From B25-G16 sp964549945 (lineage in GTDB: Bacteria; Desulfobacterota; DSM-4660; Desulfatiglandales; B25-G16), in assembly GCA_964549945.1 (NCBI GenBank), contig CAZJXD010000003.1, positions 1 to 64,000 of the forward strand: a DNA stretch of 64,000 nt. Direction: 5' to 3'. How positions within the stretch are numbered: position 1 is the stretch's first letter; each line of letters begins with the position of its first letter. A program made the position numbers and the translations under genes. This document shows, piece by piece, positions 25,309-34,990 of this stretch. The notes below the pieces were generated by a model that ran no database searches, was not told the DNA's origin, and saw nothing but the letters and a program-made list of their open reading frames with translations.

Positions 25309-26505
25309 ATGCGATATGAATTTGTTGAGCAGAGTCCAGGCGCCACGATAAAGGTTTTCGGAATCGGAGGCGCGGGTGGCAATGCTATCAATAACATGAT
25401 AGCTGCCGGCGTCAAGGGGGTGGATTTCATCGCCGCCAATACCGACAAGCAGGCCCTTGAGCTGAACGCGGCGCTCGATAAGCTTCAATTGGGGATTAAC
25501 GTCACCAACGGGTTGGGGGCCGGGGCTGATCCGGAGAAGGGGGCATTGGCCGCAGAGGAAAGCATTGAATCGATCAGGGCCGCCACCGAAGGGGTGGATA
25601 TGGTTTTCATCACCGCGGGCATGGGAGGCGGAACAGGCACGGGCGCCTCTCCGATAATCGCCAGGGAGGCCAGGGCTCACGGGGTGCTCACCGTGGCGGT
25701 GGTCACAAAGCCCTTTGATTTCGAGGGTGAGAAGAGGATGAAAACGGCCCTCGAAGGGATCGAGAAGTTAAAGAGAGAGGTTGACACCCTGCTGGTGATT
25801 CCAAATCAGCGACTGCGGGCATTGGGGAATAAGGATACCCCTTTTCTGGAGCTTATGAAGATGGCGGACAATGTGTTATTATACGCGGTGAAGGGCATAT
25901 CGGATCTTATCACGGTGCCGGGTTTCATAAATCTGGATTTCGCCGATGTGAAGAGGGTGATGGAAAAAATGGGGACAGCCCTCATGGGCACTGGGACTGC
26001 GAACGGTGAGACCAGGGCACTCGATGCCGCACAGATGGCCATTAACAGCCCCCTGTTGGAGGATATTTCGATCGATCAGGCGAGGGGTGTTCTCATCAAT
26101 ATCACCGGTTCCACCAAAATGACCATGGATGAGGTTATGGAGGGATCCAGTTTTGTGAAAAATGAGGTCCACCCCGATGCGGAGATCATATGGGGCATGG
26201 TCTTTGATGATTCCATGGCCGATGAGCTACGGATTACGGTCATTGCGACAGGTATAGGTGGTGGCAGAGACGGAAAGGTTGTCAATTTAAGGGAGATAAC
26301 CCCTGACGAGGCGGAAGAGCACTGGACGGTGAGGGTAAAGGAGGATCTCGATAAGCCGACATTCCAGAGGCATTTCTCGGAAGAGGATCACGATAGGCTT
26401 CGAAAGGAAGCGGGTTTTACCAGGGAGAAAAAGGGCCTATTGAACAAGCTCTTCCAGAAGGATAATCTGGATTACCCAACCTTTCTAAGGAAACAGGCGG
26501 ATTAA
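25309..26505 (+). CDS. ftsZ: Cell division protein FtsZ
   Basis: A 398-residue tubulin-like GTPase that forms the division ring. The signature GMGGGTGTGASPIIA is near residue 105, VIPNQRL and the T7 loop NLDFADVKRVM are intact, and the C-terminus ends in LDYPTFLRKQAD, the conserved peptide that binds FtsA and other partners. The variable linker is short. ACGGAGGGG precedes the ATG. The stop TAATG overlaps the next gene by one base. Confidence 0.98.
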   Translation: MRYEFVEQSPGATIKVFGIGGAGGNAINNMIAAGVKGVDFIAANTDKQALELNAALDKLQLGINVTNGLGAGADPEKGALAAEESIESIRAATEGVDMVFITAGMGGGTGTGASPIIAREARAHGVLTVAVVTKPFDFEGEKRMKTALEGIEKLKREVDTLLVIPNQRLRALGNKDTPFLELMKMADNVLLYAVKGISDLITVPGFINLDFADVKRVMEKMGTALMGTGTANGETRALDAAQMAINSPLLEDISIDQARGVLINITGSTKMTMDEVMEGSSFVKNEVHPDAEIIWGMVFDDSMADELRITVIATGIGGGRDGKVVNLREITPDEAEEHWTVRVKEDLDKPTFQRHFSEEDHDRLRKEAGFTREKKGLLNKLFQKDNLDYPTFLRKQAD

Positions 26506-28247
26506 TGACCACCATTGCCGCTCTCTACCGGAAGAGGCTTTCTCGAGAGAGGGGTACCATAAAAAAGGATTGGGGTGGCAAGACATCGGTGGCCCTGATC
26601 TATCCCAATTATTACCAGGTTGGCATGTCCAACCTCGGATTCCAGACGGTCCATGGCATATTGAACGATCATCCCGCTATTGTCTCCGAGAGGGTATTTC
26701 TCCCCGATGAAGACGAACTCTCTATTTACAAGAGAAGCAATCATCCCCTCCTCTCCCATGAGTCACGGACCCCTGTTCGGAGATTCGATCTTCTCGCCTT
26801 TTCCCTTTCATTTGAGAATGATTATCCCCACGTCCTCACCATACTTGACCTGGCGAAAATACCCCTCATGAGCGGGGATAGAGGTGAGGATCATCCCCTC
26901 ATTTCAGCAGGCGGTGTGGCTACCTTTATGAACCCCGAGCCACTCAGCGACTTTATTGATTTCTTCCTTCTGGGTGAGGCTGAGGTCCTCCTGGAGGGGT
27001 TCCTCGAGACATTCCTCGCACTGCGATCATCTCGACTCAATAAGGAGGACACCTTGAGATGTCTTGCCCAGGGGGTAGAAGGCCTTTACTGCCCTTCCTT
27101 TTACAGGGTGGAGTACAAGGAGGATGGATCTATCGGCTCGTTTGAGCCATCCATTCCATCCATCCATCCCAAGGTAACGGTAGCCAAGCGAGTTGCCATG
27201 GAGGGATTTCCCTGCACATCCAGAATAGTCACACCATCCACGGAATTCTCCGGCACCACCCTCGTAGAGCTCAACCGTGGTTGCGGTATCGGGTGCAGAT
27301 TCTGCGCTGCCGGGTACGTATACAGGCCCCCGAGGCTGCCACGGGAGGAGGAGATCAAAGGCTGCCTTGATGAGATCCTGGCCGAGAACCGAAGAGTTGG
27401 CCTCATAAGCCCCAGTGTTTCAGACATACCAAATATCGAGGGATTGACGAGCTACATCCTTGAAAGAGATGCTCGCTTTACCACCTCCTCGCTCAGGGCG
27501 TCCTCATTGACAACGGGACTGCTTGCGAACTTGGCCAGCGGCGATCAGAAAACCCTCACCATCGCAATTGAGACGGGCACGGACAGGCTACGGAAAGTCA
27601 TTAACAAGAAATTGACGAACAGCGAAATAATAGATGCCATAATACGTATTGTCAGGACGGGTTTCTTTCATCTCAAGCTCTATTTCATGATCGGTCTTCC
27701 CACTGAAACGGGGGAAGATGTGAGGGGTATCGTGAGCCTGGTGAAATCCATACGGCATCATATCATCAAGGAGAGCAAGGGCAGAAAAAGGATTGGGAGG
27801 CTTCGGTTGAGCATAAATTGTTTTGTTCCGAAGCCGTTCACGCCCTTTCAATGGTTTCCCATGGACACCGCGGACTCCTTAAAGGATAAGCAAAGGCTCC
27901 TGAAGCGGTCCCTTTCGGCGGAGGGCGGCATTACCATCGGCGTTGATGTACCGAGATGGGCCTACATCCAGGCCCTGCTGGCTATGGGTGACAGAAGGGT
28001 AGGGCGAATGTTGTTGGGCACGCATATGAACGGGGGGGATTGGAAGCAGACATTTCGATCCTCGGATATCAACCCGGATTTCTTCGTCTACCGGGCGAAG
28101 GACCTCGATGAGATCCTTCCGTGGGATTTCATTAACCACGGGATAGAGAAGTCATACCTTAAGGAGGAGTACCACCTCGCCCTTAAAGCAACCGAATCCC
28201 CCATATGTGATGTTGGGAGCTGCACGAGATGTGGGGTGTGCGGTTAG
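26505..28247 (+). CDS. Radical SAM protein with CxxxCxxC cluster
   Basis: A 580-residue protein. The radical SAM motif GCGIGCRFCAAG lies near residue 260 (Cys-x3-Cys-x2-Cys). The N-terminal 200 residues begin VALIYPNYYQVGMSNLGFQ, the start of the B12-binding-like fold seen in the TIGR03960 type of radical SAM proteins, but no D-x-H-x-x-G cobalamin motif is visible. The very C-terminus carries CDVGSCTRCGVCG, four further cysteines that could bind a second cluster. It overlaps ftsZ by one base and so is probably cotranscribed with it; its substrate is unknown. Confidence 0.88.
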   Translation: MTTIAALYRKRLSRERGTIKKDWGGKTSVALIYPNYYQVGMSNLGFQTVHGILNDHPAIVSERVFLPDEDELSIYKRSNHPLLSHESRTPVRRFDLLAFSLSFENDYPHVLTILDLAKIPLMSGDRGEDHPLISAGGVATFMNPEPLSDFIDFFLLGEAEVLLEGFLETFLALRSSRLNKEDTLRCLAQGVEGLYCPSFYRVEYKEDGSIGSFEPSIPSIHPKVTVAKRVAMEGFPCTSRIVTPSTEFSGTTLVELNRGCGIGCRFCAAGYVYRPPRLPREEEIKGCLDEILAENRRVGLISPSVSDIPNIEGLTSYILERDARFTTSSLRASSLTTGLLANLASGDQKTLTIAIETGTDRLRKVINKKLTNSEIIDAIIRIVRTGFFHLKLYFMIGLPTETGEDVRGIVSLVKSIRHHIIKESKGRKRIGRLRLSINCFVPKPFTPFQWFPMDTADSLKDKQRLLKRSLSAEGGITIGVDVPRWAYIQALLAMGDRRVGRMLLGTHMNGGDWKQTFRSSDINPDFFVYRAKDLDEILPWDFINHGIEKSYLKEEYHLALKATESPICDVGSCTRCGVCG

Positions 28248-28256
28248 TTCTCCCCT

Positions 28257-29462
28257 TTAATAATCTTCTCTCTCGATAATGGTTGCCACACCCTGTCCGC
28301 CGCCACAACAGGCAGTGGCACAACCATATCGACCGTCTTTCACATCTAAGATGCGAGCTAGAGTCCCTACCAGGCGGATCCCCGTCGCTCCCAGTGGATG
28401 TCCAATAGCCGTGGCTCCCCCCATGATGTTGACCCGATCCGGGTCGATACCCAGCTCCCTGATGCAGTTTAAGGCCACGATACAAAAGGCCTCGTTGATC
28501 TCCCAGTAATCGATGTCATTTACTTTCATGCCTGCTTTTTCCAAGGCCATTCGGCTGGCCGGGACGGGACCCACACCCATGATGGTGGGGTCCACCCCTG
28601 CGAAACCGATGGAACGCATGGTGGCCAAGGGTTTGATCCCCTTCTTTTCGGTGGTCTCTTTGGACATGAGCAGCATGGATGTGGCCCCGGCATTGAGAGG
28701 AGAGGAGTTTCCCGCTGTGATTACTCCATCGGGTTTGTAGGCCGGCTTGAGATCCGCCATGCCCTCCATGGAGGCATCCTCCCGTATTGCCTGATCACGG
28801 TCCACGACCATGGTGGTGCCGTCGGCCTGCTCGGCCTCGATAGGCAGGATCTCCCCCTTGAAAAACCCCTCTTTCAGTGCCTTGGTCGCCAGCTGATGTG
28901 CCCTGACCCCCCATCTATCCATATCATCCTTGGTGAAATCTCTTAGGGAGAAGAGCTTTTCCGCGGTTAACCCCATGTTTATGACAGTGCCCATGTCCCA
29001 GTGTTTGTAAGATCCCTCAGTGAAGAGTTTCATATTCGGGGCGATGGCCCCTTTTTCAACCATTGCACCCCCCATGGGGACACGGGTCATGTGTTCTATC
29101 CCACCAACCAGCACAATGTCCGCGAAATCCGCAGCGATCTCAAGAAAACCCATGTGGATGCACGCCATGGCGGAGCCGCACTGCTGGTCCACGAATTTCG
29201 CCGGGATCGTCTCCGGGAAATTGGCCAGGAAGATGGGATTCCTCCCCCCGTATGTCCACTGCTCGCTGACGCCCATTGCTGATCCGACCAGAAAATCGTC
29301 GATCTCCTTTGGGGCAATCCCCGTCCTTTCTATGAGTTCAGGTAGCAGTTTGGCCAGCAGTTCGTCAGCCCTCAGTTTGTGGAACCAGTCCCTTCCCGGG
29401 TCATTTGGCCTGGACCGGGATTGAGCCGTCCTCAGGTATCCTGCAATCACCACTTCTCTCAT
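28257..29462 (-). CDS. Thiolase (acetyl-CoA acetyltransferase)
   Basis: A 401-residue thiolase that cleaves 3-ketoacyl-CoA, or condenses acetyl-CoA, in the cytoplasm. The nucleophile Cys lies at residue 95 (DQQCGSAMACIHMG), EINEAFCIVALN and GGATAIGHPLGATG carry the Asn and His of the active site, and the second Cys is near 386 (CATACCGGGQG). Length is standard. It is the last gene of a minus-strand beta-oxidation group and starts 4 bases after the stop of the 3-hydroxyacyl-CoA dehydrogenase gene. Confidence 0.94.
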   Translation of the reverse strand: MREVVIAGYLRTAQSRSRPNDPGRDWFHKLRADELLAKLLPELIERTGIAPKEIDDFLVGSAMGVSEQWTYGGRNPIFLANFPETIPAKFVDQQCGSAMACIHMGFLEIAADFADIVLVGGIEHMTRVPMGGAMVEKGAIAPNMKLFTEGSYKHWDMGTVINMGLTAEKLFSLRDFTKDDMDRWGVRAHQLATKALKEGFFKGEILPIEAEQADGTTMVVDRDQAIREDASMEGMADLKPAYKPDGVITAGNSSPLNAGATSMLLMSKETTEKKGIKPLATMRSIGFAGVDPTIMGVGPVPASRMALEKAGMKVNDIDYWEINEAFCIVALNCIRELGIDPDRVNIMGGATAIGHPLGATGIRLVGTLARILDVKDGRYGCATACCGGGQGVATIIEREDY

Positions 29463-29466
29463 TTCT

Positions 29467-30366
29467 TTACCCCCTCATAGATTGTTCATTTTCACTTCCC
29501 CAAGGTAGCCGCTTTCCTTCAGGAGTATACCGGTAGAATCCCTTTCCTGCTTTGCGTCCCAGGCGGCCTTCCTCCACCATTCTCTCGATTAAGCCGGAGT
29601 TTGAAACCAAACTCTCTTCTCCTAAGGCTTTCATAGATTGGCCGATCAAAACATAGGTGTCCAATCCCGCATTGTCCGCAATCTCGAAGGGACCGGCGTT
29701 CCATCCGTAGCCCAATCTCATGCCAGCGTCCACATCCTCAGGGCTCACTACCCCTTGAGACACAAGGTCAACTGCCTCCCTGAAGGCCGCAGAGAAAATC
29801 CGGTTCATAACGAAGCAGGGAATATCCCGCTGCACGCGAATGGGGGTCTTCCCCAAGGATCGGACAAAAGCCACACCTCGTTCGAAGACTTCAAGGGATG
29901 TTTCCCTCCCTTTGACCACCTCTACCAGACCCATCAGAGGCACTGGGCCGAAGAAGTGCAGTCCCACTACCCTCTCAGGGTGCTGGGTTGCCCTGGCGAT
30001 CTGGGTGATTGGAATGGATGATGTATTGCTTGCGAGGGCGGTTTTAATAGGGGCAAGCCGATCCAACTCCTGAAAGATCTCATGTTTGAGATCTTCAACC
30101 TCCAGCGCGGCCTCTATCACCCAATTTACCTCTGAAGCGCTTTTCAAATCTTCCTCCGGGGTAATTCTTTCCGAGACCGTCTGAGGAGACTCCTTAATAA
30201 TTCCTTTTGTATACAACTTTTCCACGGACCAATGGATTCCTCTTAGGGCCTTGTTCAAGGCCTCACGTTCTATATCCATCAGATGGACCATATAGCCGGC
30301 CTGGGCACATACCTGAGCAATGCCCGAGCCCATGAACCCCGCTCCAATAACCAATATGTGCTCCAT
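29467..30366 (-). CDS. 3-hydroxyacyl-CoA dehydrogenase
   Basis: A 299-residue monofunctional NAD-dependent enzyme of the HBDH/PaaH type, oxidising 3-hydroxyacyl-CoA (often 3-hydroxybutyryl-CoA) to the ketoacyl-CoA used by the thiolase next door. The NAD loop is VIGAGFMGSGIAQVCAQAG, the Ser-Asn pair is in ASNTSSIPITQIA, the catalytic His in VGLHFFGPVPLMGLVEVV and the C-terminal domain holds NRIFSAAFREAVDLV. The ATG at 30366 has a strong AAGGAG seven bases upstream, so a longer start at 30417 is rejected. Confidence 0.94.
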   Translation of the reverse strand: MEHILVIGAGFMGSGIAQVCAQAGYMVHLMDIEREALNKALRGIHWSVEKLYTKGIIKESPQTVSERITPEEDLKSASEVNWVIEAALEVEDLKHEIFQELDRLAPIKTALASNTSSIPITQIARATQHPERVVGLHFFGPVPLMGLVEVVKGRETSLEVFERGVAFVRSLGKTPIRVQRDIPCFVMNRIFSAAFREAVDLVSQGVVSPEDVDAGMRLGYGWNAGPFEIADNAGLDTYVLIGQSMKALGEESLVSNSGLIERMVEEGRLGRKAGKGFYRYTPEGKRLPWGSENEQSMRG

Positions 30367-30439
30367 CTCTTTGCTCCTTTTGGCCTCGGCCTGCGGCCAT
30401 CTCTCCTCTGCTAACAACTACCGCATACAGCAGCCCTGA

Positions 30440-31198
30440 CTATGCCAGCATACCACCATCACAGATTATGCATGTTCCTGTGGTAAAGGACGCGGCATCG
30501 GATACCAGGTAGAGCACGGCGCCTGCCATCTCGCTCGGCTGAGCATGCCTGCCCAAGGGTATCCGTCTTATTGCATAATCATAGATTTCCTTGGTCTCTA
30601 TAAGTACCCTGGAGAGCCTGGTCTCAGTAAGGCCAGGCACCAGGGCATTTACCCGGATGTTTTTGCCGGCAAGCTCTTTGGCAAAGCCCTTTGTCATGGA
30701 AATAAGCCCTGCCTTGGTGATGTCGTAGATACCCTGCATAATTCCCGATCTCAAAGCGCCCACAGATGCAACATTCACTATAGAGCCCCCACCTGATTCC
30801 ATCATCAACCGTGAGGCATGTTGGATCATAAAAAAAGGCCCCTTGAGGTTTACCTCGTTAGTCTTGTCCCATGCGCCCTCATCCGCATCTATCATATCCC
30901 CGAAATATGGGTTGGTGGCGGCATTGTTCACGAGTATGTCAAGCTTGCCGAACCTGGCTCTCACCTCCTTGAAGAGCGATTCTATCTGCTCCAGATGGCC
31001 CACATGACAGGCAATGGCCTCGGCCTTGCCCCCCGTTTCCCTTATCTTCTCCGCAACGTCTTGGAGGGCATCTATTTTCCTGCTTACGAGTATACAGTGT
31101 GCCCCGTAATCAGCCAGGGCAACAGCTATGGCCTCACCGATGCCCCTGCTGGCCCCTGTGATAAGCGCAATCCTGCTGTCTAATGAAAAATTAACCAT
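30440..31198 (-). CDS. SDR-family oxidoreductase
   Basis: A 252-residue classical short-chain dehydrogenase. TGASRGIGEAIAVAL is the NAD(P) loop, LVNNAATNP the structural motif, and the catalytic Ser (VNVASVGAL), Tyr and Lys (YDITK) are all present. PGLTETRLSR follows. AAGGAGG lies before the ATG. The substrate cannot be read from sequence; in this operon a hydroxyacyl-CoA or an alcohol intermediate is likely. Confidence 0.9.
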   Translation of the reverse strand: MVNFSLDSRIALITGASRGIGEAIAVALADYGAHCILVSRKIDALQDVAEKIRETGGKAEAIACHVGHLEQIESLFKEVRARFGKLDILVNNAATNPYFGDMIDADEGAWDKTNEVNLKGPFFMIQHASRLMMESGGGSIVNVASVGALRSGIMQGIYDITKAGLISMTKGFAKELAGKNIRVNALVPGLTETRLSRVLIETKEIYDYAIRRIPLGRHAQPSEMAGAVLYLVSDAASFTTGTCIICDGGMLA

Positions 31199-31249
31199 AT
31201 ATGAACCTCCTTTAGTAGAGCTGGTGGTTTATTCGCCTTCGCCAGAATA

Positions 31250-31295
31250 CCCCGCAGCGGCTCGACTTGAGCTCGCCGAAAGTCTTGCTGCGGGG
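31250..31295 (-). terminator. Hairpin downstream of the dehydratase gene
   Basis: CCCCGCAGC (31250-31258) and GCTGCGGGG (31287-31295) form a perfect 9-bp stem with a 28-base loop, starting 5 bases after the stop codon at 31300. There is no U run, so it may stabilise the upstream message or attenuate the downstream SDR gene and not stop transcription fully. Confidence 0.45.
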
Positions 31296-31299
31296 AGCT

Positions 31300-32826
31300 T
31301 CATTTGCCCTTCATGAGATTTCGAAATTTCTCTAACATCTCTCTTGGGGTCACGGTCTGTCTATCATACCTAGGAAGTTTTCCCTCTATCCCGAACAGGT
31401 ATTTCGCTATGCTTTTGAGGCTTTCAAGATCATATCTGCTCATCATGGTAATCGTCTCCATCTGGGGAGAGCCACCGCCATGCAGCCCTGCCACCTGCGC
31501 CACACCGGCCATCTCTGAGACGATCATTTGTTCAATACCCCTGAAGCATCGGTGCTGGTTCTCTGAAGAGATCGCGGGATTCCTCATGAGGTATTTATTC
31601 GCCAGTGCTCCTGTCTCTTCTGAGAAGAATTCCTCCTCAAAGGGCATGGTGGCACATAAACCCCCGGCAAGGTCGGCGAGCACTTTATATTCATTATAGA
31701 TCTCTTCCCCGGCCAGTCTTCTGCCCGCATTGGTTAAGATCTCATCGGGTATATAGGTTCCCGATGCCGATCTCTCACCACGATAGGCACTCATCTGGCC
31801 GGCGGCGAAGACAAGCTCTGCCGTTCCGATCAGGTGCGATAGTTTATCCCTGACATGGCCTTCCCCTTCAATATCGCTGTACTCCGACACCAGTGCCGCT
31901 GCACTGGCAAGAACCTCTGACACGGCGGGTTTGCATCCGGTGTAGGAATGCCGGTGATAGTGAGCGAAAAGCAGGGCGAGGAATCCTGCAAAGGGCGTTT
32001 GCCGTGGATCTCCCTTGCCGTCAAGAAAGACTCTTTCGCGGGGGACGAAGACATCATCAAAGATGGTAAAGGATTCGGCATCTCCATATTCGGCAATAGG
32101 GGCCTTTAGATGTTTTCTCCCATGATGATATGCAGGCCGAACAAGCATTTTTACCCCTTCCCAATCAGCAGGCACGGCAAATGCAACGGCATACTCGTGA
32201 TCCTTTTTGGTCATGAATCGAGTGGGGATGGCTATTATTTCATCGCTCACCGGGGCAGTGGTGTTATCGATCTTTGCCCCTCTTACCACAATACCATCGG
32301 ACCTGCTCTCGATTATCCTGAGATAAAGATCGGGGTCGGCCTGCTCATGGGGCCTTTTTATCCTGTCACCTTTGGTGTCAGTTTGTGCGCAATTGGCACA
32401 TATATCATTATCCTGCCAATACCCCAGATACTTCAAGAAATGTCCGTGTGTCTCGGTACCCAGGAATTGATCCATCTCATAGGTAACCACTGAAAGGGCG
32501 TTCATGGCATCGATGCCCATGCACCTCATAATACAGCCTCCCACCCTATGACATAAGAGCCTCGTCATCTGTTGCTTTTTCAAAAGGTCATCGATGCTTT
32601 GATGAATATGGGTGAACCTGTTGATCTTCTCCCCTGTGAGATGAGATGTAGCGGTGCACAGATCCTCCCATTCAGGATCATTCGCCCTGTCATAGGTCTC
32701 CTTGATGACCCGTAGCTGGCCTGCGATCCTCTCATCAGTCCTGTCTATCTTCTCGCCGCCCATATACATATTTCTTCTTAGTTTTTTCAAACGATCATAA
32801 TACTCATCAAACGTCTTTAATCCCAT
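31300..32826 (-). CDS. 4-hydroxybutyryl-CoA dehydratase/vinylacetyl-CoA isomerase family enzyme
   Basis: A 508-residue member of the HpaB/AbfD flavoprotein family. AbfD dehydrates 4-hydroxybutyryl-CoA to crotonyl-CoA with FAD and a [4Fe-4S] cluster. The cluster ligands of AbfD are in place: C-x3-C (CIMRC near residues 98-102) and, further on, H-x6-C in the segment HRHSYTGCK; the catalytic Tyr (three before Cys) and Lys (one after) are also there. The oxygenases of the family lack these ligands, so a dehydratase is favoured. AMTD/AQTDTKGDR, the family core, is present. The ATG at 32826 has AAGGGGG six bases upstream. Its product would feed the hydratase gene just upstream in the operon. Confidence 0.87.
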   Translation of the reverse strand: MGLKTFDEYYDRLKKLRRNMYMGGEKIDRTDERIAGQLRVIKETYDRANDPEWEDLCTATSHLTGEKINRFTHIHQSIDDLLKKQQMTRLLCHRVGGCIMRCMGIDAMNALSVVTYEMDQFLGTETHGHFLKYLGYWQDNDICANCAQTDTKGDRIKRPHEQADPDLYLRIIESRSDGIVVRGAKIDNTTAPVSDEIIAIPTRFMTKKDHEYAVAFAVPADWEGVKMLVRPAYHHGRKHLKAPIAEYGDAESFTIFDDVFVPRERVFLDGKGDPRQTPFAGFLALLFAHYHRHSYTGCKPAVSEVLASAAALVSEYSDIEGEGHVRDKLSHLIGTAELVFAAGQMSAYRGERSASGTYIPDEILTNAGRRLAGEEIYNEYKVLADLAGGLCATMPFEEEFFSEETGALANKYLMRNPAISSENQHRCFRGIEQMIVSEMAGVAQVAGLHGGGSPQMETITMMSRYDLESLKSIAKYLFGIEGKLPRYDRQTVTPREMLEKFRNLMKGK

Positions 32827-32860
32827 GACCATCCCCCTTTTATGCTTTTCGGCAGCCTTT

Positions 32861-34990
32861 CTAATCCCTGTAAAAGGTTTTCCCTGATTCGGCCATTTCT
32901 TTGAGAAGGGGTTCAGGTTTGAACCTGATCCCGTGCGCCGCCTCCAGGTTCACGAGATGCTCGTACACATTACGGATTCCCCATGCGTCTGCATAACGGA
33001 GGATTCCCCCTCGGTAAGGGGGAAAACCGGTCCCATAGATCATGGCCAGGTCCATATCTTGGGGCCTGTCGCAGATTTCCTCCCGGATCATGTATGCCGC
33101 CTCGTTAATAGCCCGGGCCAGCATCCGATCCGCGATTTCCCGGGAAGGTACTTCCTTGGGGGCGATACCCTGTTCCTTCAGATATCTATCAACTGCCTCG
33201 AGCACCTTCGGGTTGGGCACAGGCTCCTCACCGCTGTAGTTATACCAGCCCGCTCCGGTCTTCCGCCCATAACAACCGGTTTGATAAACCCTCTCGTAAA
33301 TGGGCGACATCTTCCAGCGTTCCCCAAAGGATTTCTCGAAGTTCTTTCCCACATGGTAGCCGATATCAATCCCGGTGAGGTCGCTCAGCGTTGCGGGCCC
33401 CATGGGCATCCCGAACTCGAGCATGGCCTCCTCGATCCTGGCAGGATCCACCCCTTCCCCTATCAGGAAGGTGGACTCGCCCATGAGGGCCGCAAGCTGC
33501 CTCGAGACGTAAAAGCCGGGCCCATCGTTGACCACAATGGGCACCTTTCGGATGGCCCTTGCAAAATCTACACTTGTGGCCAGGGTTTGATCCGAGGTAT
33601 CCTTTCCGCAGATGACCTCAAGAAGCTGCATCCGCTCGGCCGGATTGAAAAAGTGAAGCCCGATCATCCGACCCGGGTCCGCCAGCACCGATGCCATCTC
33701 CGAGATGGGCAGGGCCGAGGTATTCGTCCCAAAGACCACATCGGATCGCGAGATCCCCTGGAGACGCCTCCAGAGGTCCTGTTTGATCTTCGTGTCCTCT
33801 AACACGGCCTCGATCACCAGATCCACCTCGCCCATATCCTCAATAGAAAGGGTAGTGGTCAGGTGCTCCTCTATGAGGTTATCGAGATCTTCCTCCGTCA
33901 TCTTCCCCTTCTTGAGGGGATACGCAAAGGTCCTGCGGATGGCCGAAAGGCCCTTATGGATGGCATCGTCATTGATGTCCCAGAGGATGGCATCGAACCC
34001 GCTGCCAAGGAGGAGGTTCACAATACCCGAGCCCATCACCCCGCCTCCAAGCATCCCTACGGTTCTGATCTCTTGAGGCTTTACTCCTTCAATCCGTGGG
34101 AGTCTCCCTGCCGCTCGGGTATTCAGGAAGATACCGATGAGGTTCCTGGCGATTTCGGAAACAGCGCAGTCGCAAAAAAGCTCTGCCTCACCCTTTATAT
34201 CCGCCTCAAAATCATCGCTGAGCCCTCGTTCCATGGCCTCAATGGCCTTGAAGGGTGCAATATAGCCTTTGGCCTTGTCCGCTGCCATTTGCTTGGCAAT
34301 GGCCATGATAGCCTGCTTTTCTTCAGGACTCTGAAGCCGATCCGTGCGCATGCGGGTAAGCCTGCGCCTGTGGTCCAGCTCACCGGAGATGAAACGGCGG
34401 GCGACATCAAGGGACTTTTCCAGGAGGCGGTCCTTTAAAACCACCTCATCGATGCACCCCTTCTCCATCCCCTCTTCCGCAGGGATCCCATTGCCTGTCG
34501 TGATCATCTGGAGGGCATCAGGAAGCCCCACCAGGCGCGGAAGCCTCTGGGTCCCGCCTGCCCCGGGGATTAGACCGATCTTCACCTCTGGTTGCCCCAC
34601 CTGGACTCCCTGGGCCGCGATCCGGTAATGACAGGCCATGGCGATCTCCAGCCCTCCGCCAAGGCAATGCCCGTTGATGGCTGCTATCACCGGTTTGGGG
34701 CCATCCTCAATGGCATTCATAAAACGATTGCCCTCCATAACCTGGGAGAAGAGGTAACCCCTGTCCGTCACGCCCTTGATCTCGGTGATGTCGGCCCCTG
34801 CAATGAAGTTTTTCCCTGTACCCGTGAGAATCACGGCCTTGACTTCTTGGTCTTGAAAGGCCTCTGCAATGGCATCCGCCATCTCCTTAACAAAGGATTT
34901 GGATAATTGGTTGACGGGTGGGTTGTTCAGCGTCAGGATGGCAGCCCCTTCCTTTACCTCCGCCTTTATGGTCCTGTAGTCTGTTTTCAT
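32861..34990 (-). CDS. Fused enoyl-CoA hydratase/3-hydroxyacyl-CoA dehydrogenase
   Basis: A 709-residue FadJ/FadB-like bifunctional enzyme of beta-oxidation. The N-terminal hydratase domain has FIAGADITEI (oxyanion hole) and the two Glu sites in GHCLGGGLEIAMACHY and VGQPEVKIGLIPGAGGTQR. The dehydrogenase domain begins VGMLGGGVMGSGI near residue 310, with GTNTSALPISEMA, LHFFNPAERMQLLEVI (catalytic His) and a doubled C-terminal domain. It converts enoyl-CoA to 3-ketoacyl-CoA. GGGAGGTGA stands before the ATG at 34990; a GTG at 34999 is part of that ribosome binding site. Confidence 0.95.
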   Translation of the reverse strand: MKTDYRTIKAEVKEGAAILTLNNPPVNQLSKSFVKEMADAIAEAFQDQEVKAVILTGTGKNFIAGADITEIKGVTDRGYLFSQVMEGNRFMNAIEDGPKPVIAAINGHCLGGGLEIAMACHYRIAAQGVQVGQPEVKIGLIPGAGGTQRLPRLVGLPDALQMITTGNGIPAEEGMEKGCIDEVVLKDRLLEKSLDVARRFISGELDHRRRLTRMRTDRLQSPEEKQAIMAIAKQMAADKAKGYIAPFKAIEAMERGLSDDFEADIKGEAELFCDCAVSEIARNLIGIFLNTRAAGRLPRIEGVKPQEIRTVGMLGGGVMGSGIVNLLLGSGFDAILWDINDDAIHKGLSAIRRTFAYPLKKGKMTEEDLDNLIEEHLTTTLSIEDMGEVDLVIEAVLEDTKIKQDLWRRLQGISRSDVVFGTNTSALPISEMASVLADPGRMIGLHFFNPAERMQLLEVICGKDTSDQTLATSVDFARAIRKVPIVVNDGPGFYVSRQLAALMGESTFLIGEGVDPARIEEAMLEFGMPMGPATLSDLTGIDIGYHVGKNFEKSFGERWKMSPIYERVYQTGCYGRKTGAGWYNYSGEEPVPNPKVLEAVDRYLKEQGIAPKEVPSREIADRMLARAINEAAYMIREEICDRPQDMDLAMIYGTGFPPYRGGILRYADAWGIRNVYEHLVNLEAAHGIRFKPEPLLKEMAESGKTFYRD

